A DNA stretch of 64,000 nucleotides from Styela clava (Eukaryota; Chordata; Ascidiacea; Stolidobranchia; Styelidae), in NCBI RefSeq assembly GCF_964204865.1, contig NC_135260.1, positions 8,866,001 to 8,930,000 on the forward strand, read 5' to 3'. Under the pieces are notes generated by a model, which was not told the DNA's origin, searched no databases, and saw nothing but the letters and a program-made list of their open reading frames with translations. Positions 1 through 10,520 of the stretch are shown here, piece after piece. Numbering within the stretch: position 1 is the stretch's first letter; every line of letters starts with the position of its first letter. A program made the position numbers and the translations under genes.

Positions 1-162
1 AGATTGTAATACATTATACTTACGGCTACGATTATTGTTTTGCAACTGTATGCTGTCCGATTATATACAACGTAATTTAATTAAACAAAGCTGTTATGAC
101 GTAACAAGATTTGAATACACAAGCAGACGCATTGTTGCTTGGATTGTATGATTTCAGTGGTT

Positions 163-3100
163 TTATACAATTAACAAGACAGCCAACCCTAATAAAATCA
201 AAAACATATCCGTCAGGTTTGCACTAGTTGCTGAAGATCCCCAGTTGTCTTGACAACTTTTGTATGCGTCAAAATCTACTTCCGTCATGGCGCATAATTG
301 ATATTTTTGACATGTTTCATCACACTTTTTAAGGTTATAGGAAACTGAATTGTATAAGAAGTACTTGTTGAAAACTTCTGGACATGATGTTTTAATAGAT
401 TCGCATCCTGAGCGCATGTTCAATGCTAAGTTTCCCCAAGAAACAGTAGATATATCGGGGATGTTAAAGGCTTCTGTCGCTGTGTATTCGAGTTCCCACA
501 TGTCAGCTGCTTCGGATTGCGAGTCATTATTTGCCTTCGCTAAATCCAAGTAGTATTGTTGGTAATCCTGAGAAGGAGGCATATAATTATATTGTTTCAG
601 ATCATTGGCTCTGACTAGGGCTGGGCATTTCAAATCAAATATTCGAATCGAATAGTAAATTATTCGAATCGATTTAGAGCAAAATTTCGAATCGCCGCCA
701 TCTTGTTTTTTTCTTTTCTGCCAATTGTCGAGGTAAATTTCTCAATTCTTTTTATTGAAGCCATATTTTTTTAACACAATTCTGACATATGACTCTTTTC
801 TGTAGTGATTTATTGATGAAAACAAGTATTTTATTGTGCGTGAACGCTCAGCAATCTGTCCAAGTGATGTATTTTACTTTTCCAGTAATTTATGTGTCTG
901 GAGAACCCAATACAAGAAGAAAGTTACATACAATTATATATCTCCCAAGTATTCGAGATTCGATTCGAAAAAATTACTCGATTTGATTCTAAAATCATCA
1001 GGTATTCGAAAATGCCCAGCCCTAGCTCTGACACAAAGAGTGCCAACTGACACAATGAGTGTCAATAGTCAAAACATAATGGTAAAGTGGAGATTTACCA
1101 AGCATGCGGGCGAATTAAGCCATGGCCATGGTTATAGCCATGATGTTATAGCCATGTAGATTACTTCAGACGTCAGAGCTTACAGTTTTAACGAATTAAA
1201 CCATTAGCGCAAACAGAGGCTTGAAGCATCGTGCTCGAAGGTAAATATAATTCAATGATATGAATATAGTAAAACATTAGAAAAATTGTTAAAATGCGCA
1301 TAGAAATGATATTCATACATATGGTTTTCTTTGTTTACAAATTTCTTTTGCCTCCGCTTTGAAATTCAAAACACTAAATCGTCATTAAACGACGTAATAA
1401 CTTAGAAATCGAAAAAGAATCAGTCGGATATATTCATATTTAGGCCATGAAAATAAATAATATATTAGATATAATAAATATCAAACGAATTTAGAACCTT
1501 GAGATGCAGAGAATCTCTGTCGTACTCTATTAATCGAATTCCAGGATTGTTTGCACCGTCGTCAACTCCAGGCAGTGTTGTCATCCATGGAGTAATTCCA
1601 GGCGTCAGTAATACCGACGATATCTACAGTGGAAAAAATATACTTTCATCAAGTAAGTTGACATAAGCAGGAGTCTGTCAAAGCAGAACTAAAGAAGATA
1701 TTGTCTACTTTAAAATGTTAAAATTTAACTAAATACAAACACTCAGCCATAACCGCATCCAAGTGTTATACAAGCCAATTCGCAGTATTGATAAAAACTT
1801 TGATTGATAAACATTTGTTTCTTCATGATTGCAATGCAAATTAAACCTGTTATCGATGTGCTAATCAAATACTGTTGGATTGCTCAATTTTCACGATTAA
1901 ATAAATATGTGTCACGGGAGGGATCTAGTCATGGTGAACTACATTTATCCATTATGCTTTTAAAATATAAATGAGATTTACAAATTTAGCAGTACTGTAT
2001 ATTCAAGTCCTTGTTTAAAACATGTTTTAAAAGATTTGTATAATCAGATTACCTTGATTACATTTCCACCATTTCGCAGAGGGGACGATTTTGGATTCAG
2101 CTGAAGATTATAGATTGTGCCTTTTCATCTAGTAACTAGTTTCAAAACTTCAAATTATAACATAAATTGGTATTAGGTTATATTTTACCACTTTGCCAGA
2201 TGCATCCTTAAAAATCTTGAAATGATCAGTGTGATGATGTCCAAAGAACTGCCCAGAAATGACATCGGCATAAGATCGTATGATGTCGTTGAAACGTTCA
2301 TTGTATTCCGGATATAGCCAATACCAAGGTTCAATTGCAGCGTGCTCAAAGTATCCGGAAGGAATATGACCAACCAAAAACACCTATAATATTGAAAAAT
2401 AAATAAAAAAAAATTGGAATGAAAACAAGAATTTTCTGTTTCAAAAATTTGTAGATCTCTATGGATGGACTACCGCTAATAATTATTGGTACAAGCATCG
2501 GTGAAAATCGATCAAGTAAAGTAAACCTCTCATTGAATACTTCTACCGAAAATATTTTTCTAAGCTCACCTTCTGTGAATTTTGTTTAGCTGAATTCAGC
2601 GAATCTTCCATCCATGCAAATTCATCTCCTGGATCTCCAGTTCCGTCAACTTTTTTGTTACTTTTGTACCAAAAATTACTGTTCAACGCAATAAGCAAAT
2701 GTTGATTTTTCGATCCAAACGTTTCTTTATAGAATCCATCTGAAAATTTTTAATTCAGTACCGCGTTCAAAAAATAATAATTCTCTGTGCTTAGAGCGGG
2801 GGGTAATGTATATTCAAAATATACCTTTTTGAAACGACGTGAAACTCTCTGGTGTCAGCCAGTCTTCCCATAGTTGTGCAATTTGAGATAAGATTTCGTT
2901 TTCGCCAGGCGCCATTTGATTTTTTGGATACATATCATGATTGCCAAGAACTGGATAGACTTTTGTGTTAGGAAAAACATCTTTTATCAATATAGTTATA
3001 TTGCCAACAATTTCAACAACCGTATGAGCCGGGACGTATTTCTCTTCATCATTTGTATGTAATGTGTCGTCTCTAGGATATGTATAATAATAAATTTAAT

Positions 3101-4284
3101 TTTTTTTAATAACTCTTCAAACAGGCAGTAATGGTAAGTCGATCTTAACAATAACCATAACAAGCTGGACCCGACACTGAATATTCAATGTCGTGATAAC
3201 AGGTTAAAATGGTCATCGCGTAATTCGATTGTCCATCTGAATCCTTGTTGGATTAACAACCACTGTTTATCATTTAGTTGATGGTTGATTTAGATTATTG
3301 TAATAAAAGCAAAGCAATCATGCTTGTCCCGAGTATTTTCAGTGCATGGCGGATTATTGGTTAGAAGTTTCAGTTAATTATATGCTCCTGCATCATAAAT
3401 TGTAGGTCATCTATTGTGGAAACCGGTGTTAAACACCCGTTGACCAAAAGGGCACGTTTCCCTATAATAAATTCTCTTGATAAAAGGTGATTAACTTCAA
3501 TTTTGTCAGTTGATTCATGTAACGTTACAAACAAATTGGTGACTTATGATAAGAGTATCATGTTGTTTTAGCATGTTTATAAACTAAATTATAAACAAGA
3601 ATAATCGCTTACCCAGTCCATAAAATAAAATCTGGATCCGGTTTTATTCTTTTCATTGCGTAAACAGACGAGTTGATAAGATTCCACGGTGAATCACACC
3701 TGAAATGTGAGCATTCCATGAAATATTCTGAAGGATTTTGAATTGATAAATCATCTCATTTTCAGAAAGTTGAAAGGTTCGAGAATTGCTGGATATCTCG
3801 GGTCTACGTCGGGTCGCGTCTTTGAAGTCTAACCCACCAGCTAACTTCATTTATTTAGCAACTTCCATACCAACACGCGCTGGTAATTAAAGTGACACGT
3901 CATATGATTACAAACTTTCTGAATATAAAACTTCTGTTTCGATGACACATATTATAGCCACAAGATACGTGGGACCGACTGACATTAGTGCTCAGTCAGC
4001 ACTCAATAGTGATAACGGGAAGCCACGAATCCAGGCATTGTACACCAGATTTAACGTTATGGTACCTACTTATAATCTCCTAATGGCCCGGCATCTAATG
4101 TAGCGGCTCCATAAGATGATGGGCAAACTTTTGTTGGGTCATCAGCATTTTCAGTGTAGTATGGATCTAAATGATGATCGCTGATATGCCAGAATGTGCC
4201 GATATTTTGTCCTTGGGCTCCGTAAAATTCAATTTTACAAAGGGAAAACATACACAAAATCACAACGAAGTTTATGAAACTCAT
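163..4284 (-). CDS. SMPDL3: Acid sphingomyelinase-like phosphodiesterase (SMPDL3 type), GPI-anchored form
   Basis: Seven exons on the minus strand: 4284-4070, 3699-3613, 3072-2825, 2739-2570, 2383-2189, 1623-1498 and 567-163. All introns are GT-AG and the CDS encodes about 481 residues. The protein is a secreted metallophosphodiesterase; relatives cleave phosphodiester or nucleotide substrates outside the cell. An N-terminal signal peptide precedes the first metal-binding motif HISDHHLDP. Then come CDSPWNLI, WTGDD, GNHD, GHIPSGY and GQFFGHHHTD, so all family metal-ligand motifs are present. ANNPGIRLIEYDR and WELEY...NSVSY mark the C-terminal lobe. The last roughly 15 residues are hydrophobic (LTDMFLILLGLAVLLIV) after small residues, as in GPI signals, which fits SMPDL3B better than SMPDL3A. 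The family call is firm; the A/B paralogue assignment is inference. Confidence 0.93.
616..1024. mobile_element. Non-autonomous hAT MITE with 8-bp target duplication
   Basis: A 409-bp element in the last intron of the SMPDL3-type gene. The termini are inverted (TAGGGCTGGGCATTT at the left, AAATGCCCAGCCCTA at the right) and are flanked by the perfect 8-bp duplication GCTCTGAC at 608-615 and 1025-1032. The interior is rich in ATTCGAATCGA repeats and has no transposase. An 8-bp duplication and short TIRs are diagnostic of hAT. The insertion lies about 40 bp upstream of the final exon's acceptor and leaves that acceptor intact. Confidence 0.88.
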
Positions 4285-4339
4285 TGTTATATATATATAT
4301 CTGTAAAAAAGCGAGTATTAATGTAAATATTCATATGAC

Positions 4340-5092
4340 TAGGCTTACCATACGTCCCGTCTTAAGCGGGACAGTCCCATTTTTTAACGTTTTGTCCCGG
4401 CGTCCCGACCGGCCAGTCAAAAGTCCCGCTTTGGCGTTCGGCCAGCCAGCGTAATACACGAACATTACCAATTAGCATGTTTTCGTTACTGTTGTTGCTG
4501 TGTAGCGTACCGGTTGCCTACTACTTACCGAATGTGAATAGGTGATTTTGTTTGTTTCGTTGTTTCCCGCTAACATTGTTAGCGGATAATTGGATAATTT
4601 GTTATGTGTAAGCCCCGTATGTCAAGATAGTGCTGGTCAGCAGAACTTGAGAGCCGTTATCACATGTAAAATCAATACTGATTGGTCCTCCTCTGACTTT
4701 TACGAGAATGTAACATTGAATAATGTATTTTCGAAGATTATCTACAGAAAAGTAGGATTGGGCGAATAAGTAAATTCCCAATGCTCGAAAACAGCAGGCT
4801 ATTTTTTAATTCTTCATTTCTATTGCTTTACATATTAAATCTAAATTCGAATTATTTTGTATCGTTAACGTCAATTTCTTCCTATTTTTTGAACTGAAAC
4901 CGATATTTAGACATAGAATATGCGCATGAACTCTCGATGACAATGTGGTCAATGAAGACAGCCGAGATGACTAGGTAGGCCTATCTCTATGTAGTGAAAT
5001 CGGATAATAAATAGGATTAAAAAAATCTCAGCTAAGGGTGGTCGGTCTGTGGAGGCGTCCCGCTTTGAAGTCACAAAAAGATGGTAACCCTA
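4340..5092. mobile_element. Non-autonomous hAT element at the SMPDL3 5' end
   Basis: A 753-bp element with imperfect inverted ends: TAGGCTTACCATACGTCCCG at the left and, read inward from the right, TAGGGTTACCATCTTTTTGT. It is flanked by the perfect 8-bp duplication CATATGAC at 4332-4339 and 5093-5100. GTCCCG-rich subterminal motifs occur near both ends. No transposase ORF is visible. Its left end is only about 56 bp upstream of the SMPDL3-type start codon, so the proximal promoter region is transposon sequence. Confidence 0.85.
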
Positions 5093-5100
5093 CATATGAC

Positions 5101-6512
5101 ACATATTATGCCAATTACTGTTTCAGAGCTTTGTAACTATTCTAGTCATGTCGGATAACTTTTGCCTAATTTTATGTAACGTTTCCTAAGATGCTATTCA
5201 CATTATCCCAGTCTCGAACATTCAAATATATTACTGATAAAGCCGAATTTTTTCAACCATCCTAACTCAGATGCAACATTCATGCTAACTTGTCGTAATC
5301 AGTTTATGACTACTCGTGCAAATGTTTGCATTGATCTTTTCATATTTGTTCTATGCTAACAGATAAACTAACATTGCACGATAAAGTGATATTTGACAAA
5401 ACTGCATGGACTATTGTTACCGACACTGATTTCTATATCAAAGAAGTGTGCCGATTTTGTTAAATACGCATTTATATTTCGACATATATCGAGGGCTGAA
5501 CATAAACTTATTTTATGATCGGGTTCCAACAAAGTAGATGCTCTTATAGTCTCAGGCCCTAATACCTCTAACATAAATGAGTGAAAATTTGAATATTCCT
5601 TTCCCCGCTACTAATTCAAAGTATTACTTAGTAAAAGCATACCGATTACAGCGTAACGATTTGCGTCTTGTCAATATTAAAATTTAATTGCAACTATGAT
5701 CAACCAACTACTATCTTTAATTGTTCCTTTTGTCAATGATAATTTGCTATGATGTGATTCTGGGGCAAGATTTGAGGCAGATTAAGTGAGATAGCTACAA
5801 GTTTTGTGTGAACGGGTATTTATCAGCACGACGAAGAACTGCTGTTTAATTAGTAAAAAAATCTAAAGAAATGGGGACTTCATAAATAACAATCGAAGGT
5901 TTACATCTTGGTACTGTGGCTGTTTAGCCAAATCCGAATTTATCATTTGGTTCAGCATGGTCTTCTTCATTTACTTCATGAGGTGTTTTTGTGAGAGGGG
6001 GTTTATCTTTTAATATTGTGTCTTGAAAGAATTTTGGTTTAAAAGAGATAAGGGAGTTTTGTTACGCCATAGGCAATATTTTGCTAAATTTACATCGGAC
6101 CAAGGTCCAACAAAATTAGGGTCAATATGGAGGCAATTTTGTTGGAATTCTCTTCAAATAGCTCAATAAACGCAATATTGCTTTCACCGACCGAAGTAGG
6201 TAAATTTTGGATCTCGATCGTTTCCTTATAGTGATATTTCAAAAACTCCAAATACTACACTATTTTTGGAAAATTTCAGCATGTTTCTCGTTCAATAGAG
6301 TAATAGTTGATTTGGTATGAAAATCACGATGTAAGATGTCTTTGGGAACTAGAAAATTAATTTGGTCATAAGAAAGAGTTCCAGTTTTGTTTTGACATTG
6401 CTTGCAGTTTTGAAATGTTGGTGCAGAGAACTTTTGTCTGCTAGTAAGAAACGAGCTATTTAAATGTACCATATGTTTCAGTGATAAACTCATTTTACAC
6501 GAAAGAAATAAA
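5101..6512. other. Intergenic region between SMPDL3 and lectin 1
   Basis: AT-rich DNA between two divergent genes. Short open frames occur on both strands but none has family similarity, splice signals or a plausible start. A pyrimidine-plus-CAG acceptor-like motif ends just before 6480, about 30 bp upstream of the lectin start. No other structure recognised. Confidence 0.5.
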
Positions 6513-8342
6513 ATGGACTTCTGTATATTATTGCTGCTGGTCTCCACCATTTACTCATCGATTCTCTCGTGCACATTTGCTAATACGGATTGCGGTTCTT
6601 GCCATTCCATTTGTAATGAAACTGATGAAGGAATAACGGTTGATCGTAGCATAAGGTATCAAAGATGTATAGGACCACCCGGACAGAATGGGTCTCTTGG
6701 TCTGAAAGGAGAACCTGGCACCCGTGGACCTCCTGGTCAACACTGCGTCTGCGAAGAATACAAAAATCTTTTGAGTCAAGTAGAGTTTCTGCGGGAAGAA
6801 TTAGAAGGTGTGTAGATGGTTAACCATACTATCATAATTACAGACACTGTACCACAGTGGTAAAATGGTTTCTTTACAATGGCCGCGGTGGAGGTTAGTT
6901 GGCTCCAGTGAATTTAATCACAATAATTTATATTTGCAAATTTTATTTATATATATTCAATTTTTGATTGTTGTTCAGTAGCATTTCAGTTAGCATACAC
7001 AACACAAGAGCACTCAAGGTATATAATACGGAATGACCAAATCAACACACCCAGCGTAAACTTTAAAATAGATATATCATTACGACGAATTATTAAAGAA
7101 GTTTATGATTCGATAGCAATAATTTTAAATTTCAGAAATTCAAGGAAATATTTTTAAATTAGTTTAACAAAATTACCTTATACACATTCTCCAGTTTTAA
7201 TTGTTTCAAGACTTTTATTGCATCGATTTTAAACTCAGTGGTTATGAGCTGACCAGCTACAATATTTCAGCAATTCAATGTTAATCTTTGATGATGAACT
7301 AAACATAGATATAAACATAAAAATTCTTAATTTAAACTCTGGCGCGAACACGACCAGAAAAGACCCGATCTGGCGTGAAATTATGAGCCGACAAGTAATG
7401 AAATGGTACATTATTTTGGATGTCTTATTCTGTAATACGCTTGTTTCACCCAAACACATAGTCGCATTTAGAACAGTTTTTTTACGACGACTCCTATCAT
7501 TTTATTCAGTGTTCAAAAAACATTCCAAGATGGAATTCTCGGAATGGAAAAAGGCAAAAAATGGGATGTGGTATCGTTTGTATGAAGACCGAGCAAATTG
7601 GGAACAAGCAAAATTAAATTGCGAAGCAGAAAACGCAAGATTGCCTTCGACCGGAATGAGAAATAGAACCATACGAAAGTAAGTGTTTTCTTTCCTTTTT
7701 ATTAGTGTTAATTTCAAGTTATTTTTGTTGAGGCAAAAGGATTTTTGATGGATGGTGATGATGGAATGAAGGAATTCTTTGTTTCAACGTTTGTTGTCTA
7801 TGGAATTTTTTCAAATGCGAATTTCCCATTAGTTCAGCGTTTACACTAAAATGAATGTATGTGACAACATGGGATCAACAGCACCGTTCGTGTTCTCGTG
7901 ATACCACTTCTCGTTCCTCACTAGTCTTGCGGTTGATGGTCGAGACAATCTTTGTTTGCAATTGAGTTGCAATTTGTTTAATATCAATGCTATTATAAGA
8001 TATACTGAATGTTATTATTAAAAACTTTCTCGGGTTGTTGCTAGTTAAACTTTTATTTCTATTTATTATTTAAGGGAAGTATTTCGTGGTTTACCGAGAA
8101 CAATAAAGTATCTGTGGTTGGGATTCAACGATATCCAGCAAGAGGGAAGATGGGTCTGGTCAGACAATGTCGAACTCTTCGATTTCTACTGGCGGGGAGG
8201 AGAACCAAATAATGCTTGGGGTGTCGAAGATTGCGCTCGCCTTAGAATTGAATCGCATGAAACAGGGAAAATAACAGTAAACGACCTCCCTTGCACTCAG
8301 ATGGCTATAACTTCTCGTTATATATGCGAATACGTGCCGTAG
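6513..8342 (+). CDS. Collagenous C-type lectin 1 (collectin-like)
   Basis: Three exons (6513-6807, 7510-7678, 8075-8342) encode 243 residues; all junctions are GT-AG and in frame. Exon 1 gives a signal peptide, a Cys-containing head (DCGSCHSIC), eight Gly-X-Y triplets (GPPGQNGSLGLKGEPGTRGPPGQH) broken only by its context, and a short coiled-coil neck (FLREEL). Exons 2 and 3 give a C-type lectin domain with YLWLGFND, WVWSD, EPNN and VNDLPC, and four CRD cysteines. EPN plus the downstream ND is the mannose-type Ca2+/sugar site. The product is probably a secreted oligomeric pattern-recognition lectin. It is the only plus-strand member of the local family and is separated from the others by the hydroxyacid oxidase gene. 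Confidence 0.9.
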
Positions 8343-8369
8343 TGTCACGGCGTAATGAAAACTAAATTC

Positions 8370-8375
8370 AATAAA
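8370..8375 (+). promoter_or_regulatory. Polyadenylation signal of lectin 1
   Basis: AATAAA about 28 bp after the lectin 1 stop codon, immediately before the foldback MITE. Confidence 0.6.
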
Positions 8376-8405
8376 CTTATACTCATTCCACCAAAGTCTT
8401 TTACA

Positions 8406-8621
8406 GGCGCTCTCGATGGCGGACACCGAAACGTAGTACAGTATGTGTACCAGGTTAGGGTTAGGCCATAGTTTTATTCCAATTTTCCTCATTTTAGTTC
8501 TATTACGAGTTCGATGACTAGCCAAGTGACTCCCGTAGTATTTCCAGAAATTATGGCATAACCTGGTACACATACTACGTTCCGGTGTCCGCCATCTTGG
8601 TTTACATACTACGGGAGTACG
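8406..8621. mobile_element. Foldback MITE family P, copy 1
   Basis: A 216-bp near-palindrome. The left arm runs GATGGCGGACACC...GTACCAGGTTAGGG...GGCCATA; the right arm is its reverse complement and ends with CCGCCATCTTGG. CTTTTACA flanks both sides (8398-8405 and 8622-8629), an 8-bp target duplication. The same sequence recurs near 10246, 25603 and 61498. It has no coding capacity. Confidence 0.85.
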
Positions 8622-8629
8622 CTTTTACA

Positions 8630-10245
8630 AGTAATTTCGTGATGAGAAACGGTCATTTTACTTTCTAAAATTCTTCAAAAACTGCTTTGTGAGGATAATT
8701 TCATAACATGTATTAGTAAATACAAAGTATCAACTAACAACTGGGTAATTATTTTATAAATGTTATAGTAACGAACAAATGAATATCTGCATCTCAATAT
8801 TTTTTGTGAGTGATAAATTTGAGTAAAATTTATTTTGTTGGTTCCATATTTCAGTCTCTTTTTGCAGTTATAACTATGCGGTTAGCAATACTTGAATCTC
8901 ATTTAACTATGAAAATTTAAATAAATTACCTTCGCACGGCAGTGAAAAATATTACATCATTTCACTATAATAAAACATGAATCGTTATTACGTTGGGGCA
9001 AACAGAAGTTTTTCAAGGCAATCGGAAGTAGTTGATAAGTAGTACAGTGGTGAAAGCCTAGGACAGGAATGACGAACCATTGACCAGCGGGTCACAAAAT
9101 GACCCAACGTGTGACAAACATGACGGCGCGTTAAAGAAGCAACAGCGCATTTCTCATTGATTTAATTTCTGTGACTCACGGTCCTCTATACTGTGATAAG
9201 AATAAATTATTTAACCTATTTAATTCAAGGGACAGCGAGCGGTACATACAGCGCAATAACTTCGACCAAATTGACTGTATAACGCTGATGAAATCCCAAT
9301 GTTTACACAAGATAAACCTGCAGAGTTGTTCCGCATGAGCGCAAGTTAGATACGACTGTTTTCACGGTGAAGATGATGGCAGTTTTACTACGGACTTAGC
9401 TCAGATATAAGGGAGCAAGGCAAGGTTTCAAATATTTTGAGTACAATGTACAATTATCGAGATATTATAAAAACTCTTACGTCTAACAGACGAAACGCTA
9501 CAATTTTCATCGCAAAAAGTAGGTTTTTATGCCTAACATATATTCTGCTGTAGTTACGATATTTAGATATTTGTTGGTTACAGAATAGGCCCTCACTGGG
9601 AATCTGAAATTAGGGGACGTCCGATGAGAATCGATACTCGTGTATATAGAATGCAGTGACGTTTATGATATATACTTCTACTCGACAACAACGTTTGCAC
9701 TTCATATCGCCATAAGATGACTAATAATGGATATTGAATTTGCTATATGTATGGCGTGCAGCTGATGCCTTACCATTTCAATATTAACTGCTTTAACGGG
9801 TTGATTTGGATTTATAATTGAATGATAACATCAGCCCGGCTATGTAACTAGGGCGCAATAATATAACATAAGAGCTGCACTCAATAAATGGACACGAAAA
9901 TCAAATGACGATCGAAATATTAGCTAAATTCCAGCCAAATCGTAAATTGTGTAAAAATATAATAATGGATAAATAAAAATAATGGGTTCCCAGAGACTAT
10001 TTCGTTGCGTATTGAAAATTTGAATAAGGTGGGTTCCATCAGTTGCGCAGAAAACGTCCATTTAGTGTAATATCTTTTATGATGTTTAAAGTACTGTAAA
10101 TAGGTTTCTCAATTTCCATTTACGACTTGGATAGCCCTTTATCATTGTAATATTATCAGGGTTTGCTATAATAACACGTATCAGACTGAGGAATCGATGG
10201 TCAGTTGAAAGTGTTAGGAACTGAAATTAAGAAATTTTTCAATAT
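8630..10245. other. Intergenic region, lectin 1 to hydroxyacid oxidase
   Basis: AT-rich and without a supported gene. Near 9064-9115 a fragment (GACGAACCATTGACCAGCGGGTCAC) resembles the end of the CAGGGATGGCGAACC element found in the lectin cluster. Nothing else recognised. Confidence 0.45.
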
Positions 10246-10468
10246 GTATGTGAACCAAGATGACGGGCACCGGAACGTAGTGTGTGTGCCAAGTGATAGT
10301 TGGGCCATAATTCCAGGTACAAATACTACGGGAGTCAATTGGCTAGTCCCCGAACGCGTAATAGAACTGAAATAAGGAAAATTGGAAAAAAATTATGGCC
10401 TAACCCTAACCTGGTACACATACTACGTTCCGGTGTCCGCCATCTTAGTTCACATAATTCGGGAGTAT
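10246..10468. mobile_element. Foldback MITE family P, copy 2 (hydroxyacid oxidase promoter)
   Basis: About 220 bp with the same arms as copy 1 (CAAGATGACGGGCACCGG at the left, CCGGTGTCCGCCATCTTAG at the right). The left arm is more diverged and no clear target duplication is visible, so this is probably an older copy. It ends about 52 bp before the oxidase start codon. Confidence 0.8.
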
Positions 10469-10520
10469 CCTTATTCTTTTTAACTAATTACTTGACTGGA
10501 AAGGAAAAACTTCTTAAAAC

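Noticed and set aside
616-1159. Overlapping open frames at 789-1159
   Set aside because: Fall in or beside the hAT MITE within an intron.
6260-6550. 96-codon minus-strand open frame overlapping the lectin 1 start
   Set aside because: No family similarity or splice context; antisense to a real exon.
7278-7509. Possible 5' extension of lectin 1 exon 2 (open frame from 7278)
   Set aside because: The strong TTATTCAG acceptor at 7509 gives exact phase with exon 1 and matches paralogue boundaries; the upstream open frame is intronic.
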